A stretch of DNA of 10,778 nucleotides from Nonomuraea sp. (GCA_013362835.1 JABFVJ010000406.1:1-10778), one strand, 5' to 3'. Positions 1 to 7,586 are shown, counted from the first letter of the stretch. Translations and numbers: made by a program. Notes: generated by a model not told the origin, from the sequence alone.

Positions 1-2562
1 GGGGAGGAGCGCTGGCGTGTCGCCGGGCGGCTCGCGGCCGGGCGGCTGCTCGTCATGGGCGCCGGCGAGGACGGCCGCGAGACCGTCGAGCTGGCCCATG
101 AATCGCTGATCGCCGAATGGCCGCGCCTGGCCGGGATCGTGGCGGCCGACCTGCGCTTCCTGGAATGGCGTGACCTGCTCCACCAGGACATGCTGCGCTG
201 GGAGCAGGGCGGCAGGGCCGCCGACCGGCTGCCGGGCCCGCCCGAGCTCGAACTCGCCAGGCGCTGGCTGGCAGAACGGCCCGCCGACCTGACCGGGGCC
301 GAGCACGACTTCCTGCGGCAGGGCCGCAGGCGGCAGCGCGTACGGACGCTGCGCCGCAGGGGCGCGCTCACCGGCGGCGCGGTGGCGCTGCTCACGGTCG
401 TCTCGCTGCTCGCCTGGACGGTCTACCAGGGCCGGGTCAGCGACCAGCGGGCCGCCGAGTCCCGCTCACGCGCCCTCGCCGGCGCCGCCGCCGACCTCGC
501 AGAACGCGACCCCGAGCTGTCGGCCCTGCTCGCGATCGGCGCCTACCGCTCGGCCCCCACCCAGGAGGCCAGGGTCCAGCTCCTCCAGCGCTATGTCGAA
601 CACCTCTACACCAGGGGCGTCGCCGCGGGCGCGCTCGGCTCGCTCACCGCCGCCGACGCCAGTGACGACGCCCGCGTCCTGCTGACCACCCCGGGCTCGC
701 TCTCCCGCCGCGCCACGCTGTTCACCCGCGGCGCCGACGGCCGCTACCGGCACACCCACCTGCCCGACCGGGGCATCACCAGCCAGCCCGCCGTCTCCGC
801 CGACGGCTCCCTGATCGCGTACGCGCTCGACGACGGCAGCATGGTCTGGCACCGGGTCGACCCCGGCGACGGCGAGCTCAAGGACCAGGGCCACGTCCTG
901 GAACGCCAGTACCGGCAGGCCCCCGCCGACGGGCCGGGCGCCGACATCAGGGCCGACGGCGACGACGGCTGGATCGCCACCACCGGCCCGAAGAAGCTCG
1001 TCCTGCAGTCCCTCGGCACCGGCGGCGACGCCCGGACCTGGCTCTACGACATCCCCGCCGACCTCGTCCGCTTCGGCCCCGACGCCAGGACCCTGGTCGT
1101 CAGGGAGAAGGGCGTGGCCAAGGTCCTCACCAGCAAGGGAAGCCCCGCCTGGAAGCAGCTCACCCTGCGCACCCTCGGCCCGGCCGACGGCCTGGCCGTC
1201 TCGGGCGACGGCACGACCGCGGTGACCTGCCGGACGAGCGACGACGGCCGCGCCGCCACGTACACGGGGTTCGCGGTACGCGACGGCAAGCGGGCGGGCG
1301 AGTTCCGCGCCGCCCGCCGGTGCGGGACGCTCGTCGTGGACGAGCACGGAAAACGCGTCACGGAACAGGGCGGCAACGGCTGGGAGCTGATCGACCTGGC
1401 GTCCGGCACCCGCGTGTCGCAGACCTGGATCGAGGCCCAGGCCGCCGTGGTCCCGATCGCGCTGGTGGGCGCGCCCGGCGCGCAGCAGCTGCTCACCAGG
1501 TCGGCGGAGAACCTGCTGCTGACCGCGCTCAGGGAGCCCGAGCAGCGCGTCGGCAACCCGACGCTGCTGCGCGAAGGGCGGCAGATGGTCGCGCAGACCG
1601 ACGGCGGCGCCCGGCTGCGCCTCATGGAGACCGCCGAGCCGCAGCGCACCCTCGCCGAGGTCACCCGCACCTCCGCCCCGAAGGGCCTGAACGCCTACGG
1701 CGGCCTGCTCGTCGACGACGCCGAACGCCTCGTCGCCGACGCCGTCGCACCCGACCGGATCGTCGTACGCGCGCTGCCCGGTCTCGGCGTCGTCTCCGAG
1801 ATCACCACCGCGAAGCCGCCGGACGGCGAGCACCTGTCGTACCGGTTCCAGGGCGGCGACCTCATCACCGTCGCGGGCAGGCGGCTGGAGCGCTGGGAGG
1901 TCGCGACCGGCCGCCGCAGGAGCGCGCTCGACGTCGCCGGGCCCGGCTCGGCCGTCACCGAGGTGCAGATCAGCCCGTGGAACCCCGGCCACCTGATGGT
2001 CGCCGTACGCGGCCAGGACTACCTCCACACCGTCGACCTGCGTACCGGCCAGGAGCTCAAGGACCGGCGGCTGACCGTGGGGCCCGACGGGGTCAGCGGG
2101 TTCATGTTCGACCGCTCGGGCGCCCACCTGCTGCTGTTCCGCGAGGGCTGGCTGCCGGAGGTGTGGACCACGCACCCGCTCAGGAGGGTGCTCGGCCCGC
2201 TGCGCTCGGCGGGGGAGAACCTGCTCGGCGGCGAGCGCATGACGTCCCTGATGCCGGAGAACACCGGCAAGCTCTTCCTCTTCAGCGACCAGGCGATCCG
2301 CGTCTTCGGCCTCGGCGCCGAGCGGGTGTCCTACGAGGAGGCCCTCACGTTCCGGCAGGTGCAGGACTTCCTCGCCATGTCGCCCGACGGCTCGCTGCTG
2401 CTCCGGCTCAAGGCAGGCGACAGCCGCGAGGGATACGTCACCGACCTGCTCAAGCTGGACGTCGGCACCTGGGAACGGCGGCTGTGCGAGGTGTTCGGCC
2501 GCCCCTTCACCGCCGAGGACCGTCAGCAGGTGCCGATCGCCCTGCCGGACGCCGTCTGCTGA
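1..2562 (+). CDS. nSTAND1-type ATPase with C-terminal beta-propeller-like region (5' truncated)
   Basis: The reading frame is open from base 1, so the true start lies upstream; 853 residues are visible. Residues about 28-42 (VELAHESLIAEWPRL) match the end of the winged-helix part of the novel STAND NTPase 1 module common in actinomycetes; the Walker motifs would lie upstream and are not seen. An arginine-rich stretch (about 108-121) precedes one hydrophobic helix (about 122-142, GALTGGAVALLTVVSLLAW), then a helical segment, then some 650 residues rich in beta strands with repeated 'SxDG' turns (SADGS, SGDGT, SPDGS), as in degenerate WD40/beta-propeller proteins. The tail (LCEVFGRPFTAED...VC) resembles the conserved ending of this class. 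The arginines before the helix suggest the NTPase is cytoplasmic and the propeller outside. Members are thought to be signalling or conflict NTPases; the specific role is unknown. Family placement is fairly sure, function is not. Confidence 0.8.
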   Translation, partial: GEERWRVAGRLAAGRLLVMGAGEDGRETVELAHESLIAEWPRLAGIVAADLRFLEWRDLLHQDMLRWEQGGRAADRLPGPPELELARRWLAERPADLTGAEHDFLRQGRRRQRVRTLRRRGALTGGAVALLTVVSLLAWTVYQGRVSDQRAAESRSRALAGAAADLAERDPELSALLAIGAYRSAPTQEARVQLLQRYVEHLYTRGVAAGALGSLTAADASDDARVLLTTPGSLSRRATLFTRGADGRYRHTHLPDRGITSQPAVSADGSLIAYALDDGSMVWHRVDPGDGELKDQGHVLERQYRQAPADGPGADIRADGDDGWIATTGPKKLVLQSLGTGGDARTWLYDIPADLVRFGPDARTLVVREKGVAKVLTSKGSPAWKQLTLRTLGPADGLAVSGDGTTAVTCRTSDDGRAATYTGFAVRDGKRAGEFRAARRCGTLVVDEHGKRVTEQGGNGWELIDLASGTRVSQTWIEAQAAVVPIALVGAPGAQQLLTRSAENLLLTALREPEQRVGNPTLLREGRQMVAQTDGGARLRLMETAEPQRTLAEVTRTSAPKGLNAYGGLLVDDAERLVADAVAPDRIVVRALPGLGVVSEITTAKPPDGEHLSYRFQGGDLITVAGRRLERWEVATGRRRSALDVAGPGSAVTEVQISPWNPGHLMVAVRGQDYLHTVDLRTGQELKDRRLTVGPDGVSGFMFDRSGAHLLLFREGWLPEVWTTHPLRRVLGPLRSAGENLLGGERMTSLMPENTGKLFLFSDQAIRVFGLGAERVSYEEALTFRQVQDFLAMSPDGSLLLRLKAGDSREGYVTDLLKLDVGTWERRLCEVFGRPFTAEDRQQVPIALPDAVC

Positions 2563-2565
2563 CCC

Positions 2566-3396
2566 TCACGCCTTGCGCCCGACCCCGCCCGCGAACGTGT
2601 GGTACGTGATCCCCTGCTCGGCCTGGTCGCCCGGCCCGGGACGCCACTCGGGCAGCGGCACCAGGCCCGGCTCGATCAGCTCCAGGCCGTCGAAGAAGGC
2701 GAGGAGCTCCGCGCGGGTGCGCCACCGGCCGGTGCCCATGGTGTCGTTGAACAGCCGTTCGGCCTCGAACGCCTGCCGCGACACCTCCGGATGCGCCTCC
2801 ATCGGGTTGTGGAAGTGGGAGATGGCGACGTGGCTGCCGGGAGCCAGGCGGCGGATGAAGCGCGCGGCGAGGCCGCCCGGGTCCTCCTCGTCGGCCAGGT
2901 GGTGCAGGATGCCGAACAGCAGCAGGCCGACCGGCTCGCCGAAGTCGATGAGCCGCCCGACCTCCGGGTGGTCCAGGATGTCGTCGGGCCGCCGGATGTC
3001 GGCCTCGACGACCGTGGTGCCCTCGTCCACGGCGAGCAGCGCGCGGGCGTGGACGAGCACGATCGGGTCGTGGTCGACGTAGACCACGCGGGAGCCGGGG
3101 GCCGTGGCCTGCGCGATCTCGTGCACGTTGCCGCGCGTCGGCAGCCCCGACCCGATGTCCAGGAACTGGCGGATGCCGGCCTCGCCCGCCAGATGCCGGA
3201 CGACGCGCGCCAGGAACTCCCGGTTGGCCCGCGCCGCCTGGGGGGCGTCGGGGGCGACCTTGAGCGCCATCTGGGCCACCTGGCGGTCGATCTCGAAGTT
3301 GTCCTTGCCCCCGAGCATGAAGTCGTAGACGCGGGCGACGCTGGGCTTGGTCGTGTCGACGCCCGAGGGCGCCCGCTCCTGCTCGCTCTCGGTCAC
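2566..3396 (-). CDS. SAM-dependent methyltransferase, PF04672 (DUF574) family
   Basis: This encodes 276 residues, a usual length for the family. The N-terminus has the family hallmark PSVARVYDFMLGGKDNFEID (about 18-37). SAM-binding motif I is FLDIGSGLPT (78-87), followed by an acidic residue at the end of the second strand (VVYVDHDP, 104-111; D108), an ADIRRPDDIL segment (132-141) and LLLFGILHHL (158-167). The start is GTG at 3396-3394, chosen because AAGGAG (3408-3403) lies 6 bases upstream and the family motif begins shortly after. A TATGAT-like -10 lies just upstream. The gene runs in the same direction as the lacI-type gene but after a probable terminator, so it is probably a separate transcript. 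Its stop is 3 bp from that of the convergent STAND gene. Actinomycetes carry many copies of this family; the substrate is unknown and nothing here ties it to sugar use. Confidence 0.9.
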   Translation of the reverse strand: MTESEQERAPSGVDTTKPSVARVYDFMLGGKDNFEIDRQVAQMALKVAPDAPQAARANREFLARVVRHLAGEAGIRQFLDIGSGLPTRGNVHEIAQATAPGSRVVYVDHDPIVLVHARALLAVDEGTTVVEADIRRPDDILDHPEVGRLIDFGEPVGLLLFGILHHLADEEDPGGLAARFIRRLAPGSHVAISHFHNPMEAHPEVSRQAFEAERLFNDTMGTGRWRTRAELLAFFDGLELIEPGLVPLPEWRPGPGDQAEQGITYHTFAGGVGRKA

Positions 3397-3402
3397 GGTC
3401 GG

Positions 3403-3408
3403 CTCCTT
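3403..3408 (-). promoter_or_regulatory. Ribosome binding site of the methyltransferase gene
   Basis: AAGGAG on the minus strand with a 6-base spacer to GTG at 3396. This fixes the non-ATG start. Confidence 0.75.
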
Positions 3409-3432
3409 CGGTACGTCGAGTCGGCTGGCGTG

Positions 3433-3438
3433 ATCATA
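3433..3438 (-). promoter_or_regulatory. Putative -10 box of the methyltransferase promoter
   Basis: TATGAT on the minus strand matches TATAAT at five of six positions and would give a leader of roughly 30 bases containing the Shine-Dalgarno site. No convincing -35 element is seen at 16-18 bases upstream, where the T-tract of the putative terminator falls. The surrounding bases (3431-3460) are AT-rich for this window. Inference from sequence only. Confidence 0.4.
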
Positions 3439-3453
3439 CTTCCCGAAATGCCG

Positions 3454-3479
3454 AAAAATCAGGACTTGTGGGGTCCCAA
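3454..3479 (-). terminator. Putative rho-independent terminator of the transporter/lacI operon
   Basis: Read on the minus strand just after the lacI-type stop codon, UUGGGAC (3479-3473) can pair with GUCCUGA (3465-3459) over a 7-base loop, with two G-U wobbles, followed directly by UUUUU (3458-3454). The stem is short for an actinomycete terminator, but a T5 run is rare in this DNA and the placement is right. Confidence 0.45.
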
Positions 3480-3490
3480 GGCGTCGAACG

Positions 3491-4486
3491 TCACGCCGAG
3501 TCGCGGATCACCAGCTCGGTCGGCAGTATCACCGGCTCCACCGGGCCCTCGCCGTCGATGAGCGCGAGCAGCAGGCGTACGGTCCGCTCGGCGACCTCGG
3601 CCAGCGGCTGACGGATCGTGGTCAGCGGCGGGTGGGTCGAGAGCGCCACCGAGGAGTCGTCGAACCCGCCCACCGCCACGTCGTCGGGCACCCGGCGGCC
3701 CGCGGCGCGCAGCGCGGCGAGCGCGCCCGCCGCCATCAGGTCGGAGGCGACGAAGACGGCGTCGACGTCGGGCGCCCGCTCCAGCAGCTCGGTCATCGCC
3801 CGCTCGCCGCTCACCTGCGTCCAGTCGCCGTGGGCGATCAGCTTCTGGGTGGCCTTGCGGCCGAGCACGTCGGCGAAGCCTTCGAGGCGCTGGATGCCGC
3901 CCGGCGTGTCCATCGGCCCGGTGATCATCCCGATCCGCCTGCGGCCCTGGGCCACGAAGTATTCGGTCATCTGCCGGGCGCCCAGGCGTTCGTCGGTGGC
4001 CGCGTACGGGATGACGTTCTCGTGGCCGATGACGGCGCCGCAGGAGACGGCGGGCGGGCCGCTGCTCAGCGCCTCGACCAGGGGGTCGCCCGCGTGCGTC
4101 GAGACCAGCAGCACCCCGTCGGCGTGGCCGCCGCGCACGTAGCGCACCACGCGCTCGCGGTCGCCCTCGTCACCGGCCAGCATCATGACCAGCGACAGGT
4201 CGCGCTCGCCCAGCAGGCGGATCGCGACCCGGATGAGCGTGCTGTAGTTGGGGTCCTCGAACAGCTTCTCGTGCGGCTCGGACAGCACCATCACGACCGA
4301 GCCCGTGCGCTGGGTGACCAGGCTGCGGGCGGCCCGGTTGACGACGTAGCCGGTCTGGGAGATGGCCTGCTCGATCGCCACGCGCGCCGCCGGGCTCACG
4401 TACTTGTCGCCGTTGAGCAGGCGGGAGACCGTGCCGCGGGACACGCCCGCGGCGGCGGCTACGTCGTGGATCGTGGGGCGCTTCAT
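3491..4486 (-). CDS. LacI-family transcriptional repressor, probable regulator of the galactan locus
   Basis: This encodes 331 residues, the normal size for the family. The N-terminal helix-turn-helix (about 4-25, TIHDVAAAAGVSRGTVSRLL) is followed by a hinge helix (RAARSLVTQR, 51-60) with the usual leucine (L56) that inserts into the operator centre. The rest is the periplasmic-binding-protein-like sugar sensor, ending with the typical GGFDDSSVAL and PPLTTIRQPL motifs. The start ATG (4486-4484) overlaps the upstream permease stop as ATGA, with GGAG (4497-4494) 7 bases ahead. It is the last gene of the transporter operon, so repression of the divergent region would also repress the repressor. 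The twin CTGTGAACGTGCACAG sites at 7571 and 7684 are the likely operators, and galactose or a galacto-oligosaccharide the likely inducer, by analogy with GanR of B. subtilis. The family is certain; target and effector are inferred. Confidence 0.93.
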   Translation of the reverse strand: MKRPTIHDVAAAAGVSRGTVSRLLNGDKYVSPAARVAIEQAISQTGYVVNRAARSLVTQRTGSVVMVLSEPHEKLFEDPNYSTLIRVAIRLLGERDLSLVMMLAGDEGDRERVVRYVRGGHADGVLLVSTHAGDPLVEALSSGPPAVSCGAVIGHENVIPYAATDERLGARQMTEYFVAQGRRRIGMITGPMDTPGGIQRLEGFADVLGRKATQKLIAHGDWTQVSGERAMTELLERAPDVDAVFVASDLMAAGALAALRAAGRRVPDDVAVGGFDDSSVALSTHPPLTTIRQPLAEVAERTVRLLLALIDGEGPVEPVILPTELVIRDSA

Positions 4487-5346
4487 TTGACGGCTCCGGA
4501 GGACAGGTCGGTCCTCCAGTATCGCTGCATCGTGAGGAAGAGCGCGATCAACGGCAGGATCGACAGCAGCGCCCCGGTGAGGATCAGGTTGTACAGGGCC
4601 GGCTGGTTGGCGCCCGCCGCCAGCAGCGTGTACAGGCCCACGGTGAGCGGGAACTTGCCGTCGTCGCCCAGCATGATGAACGGCAGCAGGAAGTTGTTCC
4701 AGATGGCCACGAACTGGAACAGGAAGATCGTCACCATCCCCGGCACCATCAGCGGCATCGCCACCCGCGACATCAGCCGCCACTCGCCCGCCCCGTCGAT
4801 CCGCCCCGCCTCCAGCAGCGAGTCCGGCACGGCCGCCGTCGCGTAGATCCGGGCCAGATAGATGCTGTACGGATGCAGGATCTGCGGCAGCAGCACCGCC
4901 CAGTGGCTGTCGGCCAGCCCGACCTTGGAGAACAGCAGGTACTGCGGGATGGCCAGCACCACGGCCGGCACCAGGATGCCGCCGATCAGCAGGTTGAAGA
5001 TCAGGTTCCGGCCGCGGAAGCGGAACTTGGCGAGGGCGTACCCGGAGATCGCCGAGACCGCGGTCGACAGGAGCGCGCCGCCGCCCGCGTACAGCAGGGT
5101 GTTGGCCGCCCACAGCCAGAACACGCCGTCGCGGTAGGCGAACAGCTCGCGTACGTTGTCCAGGAAGCCGGAGCCGAAGGCGAGCGTCGAGGTGGTGAAC
5201 AGCTCGCCGGGCGACTTGGTCGCCGCGACGAGCACCCAGGCCACCGGGAACAGGCAGTAGACCGCCCCCAGCAGGAGCAGCCCGGTCGGGGCCAGCCCGG
5301 CCATCCCGCGCGCGGGACGCGCCCGGCGGTGTGTGACGGCGGTCAT
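4483..5346 (-). CDS. ABC sugar transporter permease 2 (CUT1, MalG-like)
   Basis: This encodes 287 residues with about six hydrophobic helices (first near 17-41, last near 252-271), typical of MalG-type subunits. The cytoplasmic loop that contacts the ATPase carries the EAA motif as EAGRIDGAGEWRLMSRVAMP (179-198). The following IWNNFLLPFIM (215-225) and the ending QRYWRTDLSSGAVK are standard for this subfamily. The start ATG at 5346-5344 shares one base with the stop of permease 1 (TGATG), and GGGGAGG lies 4 bases ahead of it. Its own stop overlaps the lacI-type start. It forms the membrane channel with permease 1. No ATP-binding subunit is encoded beside it, as in other actinobacterial CUT1 operons that use a shared MsiK. 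It corresponds in role to GanQ of B. subtilis. Confidence 0.93.
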   Translation of the reverse strand: MTAVTHRRARPARGMAGLAPTGLLLLGAVYCLFPVAWVLVAATKSPGELFTTSTLAFGSGFLDNVRELFAYRDGVFWLWAANTLLYAGGGALLSTAVSAISGYALAKFRFRGRNLIFNLLIGGILVPAVVLAIPQYLLFSKVGLADSHWAVLLPQILHPYSIYLARIYATAAVPDSLLEAGRIDGAGEWRLMSRVAMPLMVPGMVTIFLFQFVAIWNNFLLPFIMLGDDGKFPLTVGLYTLLAAGANQPALYNLILTGALLSILPLIALFLTMQRYWRTDLSSGAVK

Positions 5347-6230
5347 CAGCCCTCCCCGAAGGCGTGATTGCGTACCACGCGCAGGAAACCGAACGACAGG
5401 ACGAGCGAGATCGCGGCGATGACGATCGAGGTGGCGGCGGCCGAGTAGAGGTCGCCGGTGACGAAGGCGTCCCGGTAGACCTTCATCAGCGGGCTCCAGG
5501 TGGAGCTGATCGTGTTGGTCAGCGGCCGCAGCGTGGTGGGCTCGGTGAACACCTGGATCGTCGCGATGATCGAGAACACCGTGGTCAGGATGATCGCGGG
5601 CAGCAGGATCGGGATCTTGACGCGGAGCGCGATCCCGATCTCGGAGGCGCCGTCCAGGCGCGCGGCCTCGTACAGCTCGCGGGGGATGGCCCGCAGGGCG
5701 GTGTAGAGCACCAGCATGTTGAAGCCGACGCCGCCCCACACCGCCACGTTCGCCATCGACCACGTCACCGTCGTCGCCCCCAGGAAGTCCACCTCCAGGA
5801 CCTCGCGGATCGGGCTGAGCGAGGGCAGGTACAGGAAGCCCCACAGCAGCGTCGCGGCCACGCCCGGCACCGCGTACGGCAGGAAGATGGCGATCCGCGC
5901 GAACCGGGCCAGCCGCACCCGGGCCGAGTCCAGCAGCAGCGCGAACAGCAGCGCCAGCCCCAGCATCACCACCAGCACGAGCGCCCCGTAGCCGAGCACC
6001 CGCAGCCAGCCGCTCCACAGCTCGCCGTCGGACACGGCGGCGGTGAAGTTGCCGAGGCCGACGAAGACCTCGCGCCGCGCGCCCTTGCCCAGGCCGAGCC
6101 CGGACACCTTGGTCCGGTGCAGCGCCAGGTAGACGGTGTAGCCGATGGGCAGCGCCAGGAACAGCGCGAACAGCACCACGGCCGGCGTCAGGAACAGGTA
6201 CGGGGCCGCGCCCCTGGACGAGCGCTTCAT
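5346..6230 (-). CDS. ABC sugar transporter permease 1 (CUT1, MalF-like)
   Basis: This encodes 294 residues. Hydrophobic helices lie near 11-35, 78-100, 113-135, 157-177, 209-228 and 264-284. The EAA loop is EAARLDGASEIGIALRVKIP (188-207), close to consensus. The segment IFLPYAVPGVAATLLWGFLY (115-134) is typical of MalF/LacF-type permeases. The start ATG at 6230-6228 overlaps the stop of the binding-protein gene as ATGA, and the protein begins MKRSSRG before the first helix. No clear Shine-Dalgarno sequence precedes it, so translation is probably coupled to the gene before. A 14-bp perfect palindrome covers the junction. It pairs with permease 2 to import oligosaccharides and corresponds in role to GanP. 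A longer open frame upstream of this ATG only reads the binding-protein gene out of frame. Confidence 0.93.
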   Translation of the reverse strand: MKRSSRGAAPYLFLTPAVVLFALFLALPIGYTVYLALHRTKVSGLGLGKGARREVFVGLGNFTAAVSDGELWSGWLRVLGYGALVLVVMLGLALLFALLLDSARVRLARFARIAIFLPYAVPGVAATLLWGFLYLPSLSPIREVLEVDFLGATTVTWSMANVAVWGGVGFNMLVLYTALRAIPRELYEAARLDGASEIGIALRVKIPILLPAIILTTVFSIIATIQVFTEPTTLRPLTNTISSTWSPLMKVYRDAFVTGDLYSAAATSIVIAAISLVLSFGFLRVVRNHAFGEG

Positions 6231-6236
6231 GAAGCG
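6223..6236. repeat. 14-bp perfect palindrome over the binding-protein/permease junction
   Basis: CGCTTCATGAAGCG is its own reverse complement and includes both the stop codon of the binding-protein gene and the start codon of permease 1. In mRNA it could form a 5-bp stem with CAUG in the loop. It is fully within coding sequence, so chance from the codons (MKR start) is possible. Confidence 0.6.
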
Positions 6237-7549
6237 ATCTGGAAGCCGGACTTGCGCATGTCGGCCACGGTCGCGTCCTGCATGCCCTGGACGGCGTCGG
6301 CGAACGCCGACTTGTTCTGCAGCGCCTTGTCGAAGCCGTCCTTGAAGGCGTTGTACGTCACGCCGACGTTCGGGCCGAAGGTGAAGCCGCGCGCCCCGGC
6401 CGAGACCGCGGCGGCCTGCTGCCAGAAGTCGGGCTGGGTGGAGAAGTAGTCGGGGGCCTGCGTGAGCGCGCCCTGCGCCTTGGTCGAGGCCGGGTAGATC
6501 GCGGCCTCCTTGACCAGCAGGTCCAGCGCGGCCGGGTCGGTGTCCAGCCAGGTGGCGAACTGGGCGGCGGCGGCCTTGTTCGGCGTCTTGGCCGACACGG
6601 CGACCGACGAGCCGCCCCAGAAGCCGCTGAAGCTCTCGCCCGCGTTCCACTGCGGCAGCGGCGCGACGGCCCACTTGCCCTTGGCCTTGGGCGCGTTGCT
6701 CGACAGCACGCCGGGCGCCCAGACCGCCGACGGCCAGGTCAGCAGCTTGCCGTCGTTGAGCGCCTTGTTCCACTCAGGGGTGAAGTACGGCATGTCGTCG
6801 ATCGCGCCCTCCTTGACCAGGCCGTCCCAGTAGGAGGCGACCTTCTTGGTGGGCTCGTCGGCGATGTTCACCTTCCACGACTCGCCGCTGATCGACCACC
6901 ATTGCGCGCCCGCCTGCTGCGCCAGCCCTGTGAACGCTCCCGGATCCTTGCTGGAGAACGTGCCCAGGTACGCCTTGGGGTCCTTCTTGCGTACCGTGCG
7001 GGCGGCCTCGGCGTACTCGTCCCAGGTCTTGGGGACCTCGATGCCGTACTTGTCGAACAGGTCCTTGCGGTAGAAGAGCATCATCGGGCCGCTGTCCTGC
7101 GGCAGCGCGTAGACGGCGTCGGTGCCGAGCGTGACCAGCCCCCACAGGCCCTCGGAGAACTCGCCCTTGACCGCCGCGGTCTCGGCCTTGATGTCGGCGA
7201 CCGCGTCGGCGGCGATGAACGAGGGCAGGTGCTGGTACTCGGCCTGCACCAGGTCCGGCGGGTTGCCGGCCTTGGCCGCGGTGAGGAACTTGGCCGCCGC
7301 GTCGTCGCCGCCCGCCTGCTTGCTGACCGTGACCTGGATGTCCGGGTGCGCCTGGTTCCAGACCGCGACGATCTTGTCCATGTTCGGGGCCCACGTCCAG
7401 TACGTGAGCTTCACCGGGCCCTTCGGCGCGGGCGCGGAGCTCGACGGCGCCGCCTCGGAGCTTCCGGCGGGTTCGCCGGACCCGCAGCTCACGAGGGCGG
7501 CCGAGAAGGCGACGGCCAGGGCGGCGGCTGCGAGGCGGTTGGCGCGCAT
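6227..7549 (-). CDS. Extracellular sugar-binding lipoprotein (CUT1 family, SBP family 1)
   Basis: This encodes 440 residues. It begins with a lipoprotein signal peptide: MRANR, a hydrophobic stretch, then lipobox LVSC with the modified cysteine at C22. A Ser/Pro/Ala/Glu linker (23-43) follows, as in Gram-positive lipoproteins tethered to the membrane. The mature fold starts near VKLTYWTWAPNMDKIVAVWN (46-65), typical of family 1 solute-binding proteins for oligosaccharides. Many tryptophans (for example QWWSISGESW and SGFWGGSS) fit stacking on sugar rings. The start ATG at 7549-7547 has GGAGGT (7559-7554) upstream. It is the first gene of the leftward operon and the first behind the operator at 7571-7586. 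Given the divergent galactanase and beta-galactosidase, the ligand is probably beta-1,4-galacto-oligosaccharide, as for GanS of B. subtilis; sequence alone does not prove it. Confidence 0.93.
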   Translation of the reverse strand: MRANRLAAAALAVAFSAALVSCGSGEPAGSSEAAPSSSAPAPKGPVKLTYWTWAPNMDKIVAVWNQAHPDIQVTVSKQAGGDDAAAKFLTAAKAGNPPDLVQAEYQHLPSFIAADAVADIKAETAAVKGEFSEGLWGLVTLGTDAVYALPQDSGPMMLFYRKDLFDKYGIEVPKTWDEYAEAARTVRKKDPKAYLGTFSSKDPGAFTGLAQQAGAQWWSISGESWKVNIADEPTKKVASYWDGLVKEGAIDDMPYFTPEWNKALNDGKLLTWPSAVWAPGVLSSNAPKAKGKWAVAPLPQWNAGESFSGFWGGSSVAVSAKTPNKAAAAQFATWLDTDPAALDLLVKEAAIYPASTKAQGALTQAPDYFSTQPDFWQQAAAVSAGARGFTFGPNVGVTYNAFKDGFDKALQNKSAFADAVQGMQDATVADMRKSGFQIAS

Positions 7550-7553
7550 GCGT

Positions 7554-7559
7554 ACCTCC
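7554..7559 (-). promoter_or_regulatory. Ribosome binding site of the sugar-binding lipoprotein gene
   Basis: GGAGGT on the minus strand, close before the ATG at 7549. It supports this start and a well-translated first gene. Confidence 0.75.
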
Positions 7560-7570
7560 AGTGGGGGGTT

Positions 7571-7586
7571 CTGTGAACGTGCACAG
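7571..7586. promoter_or_regulatory. LacI-type operator O1 (transporter side)
   Basis: CTGTGAACGTGCACAG is a near-perfect palindrome (one mismatched pair) with the central CG usual for LacI-family operators. It begins 21 bases upstream of the binding-protein start codon and overlaps the expected -10/+1 region of that promoter. It is the exact reverse complement of the second site at 7684-7699. Confidence 0.85.

Noticed and set aside
466..2175. Long leftward open frame opposite the STAND gene
   Set aside because: It is a high-GC antisense shadow: low-complexity Gly/Ala/Arg/Val-rich protein with no family motif, whereas the rightward frame shows clear STAND and propeller features.
1320..2609. 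Rightward open frame rich in Arg/Ala/Pro inside the STAND gene
   Set aside because: It is an out-of-frame reading with extreme arginine content and no recognisable domain.
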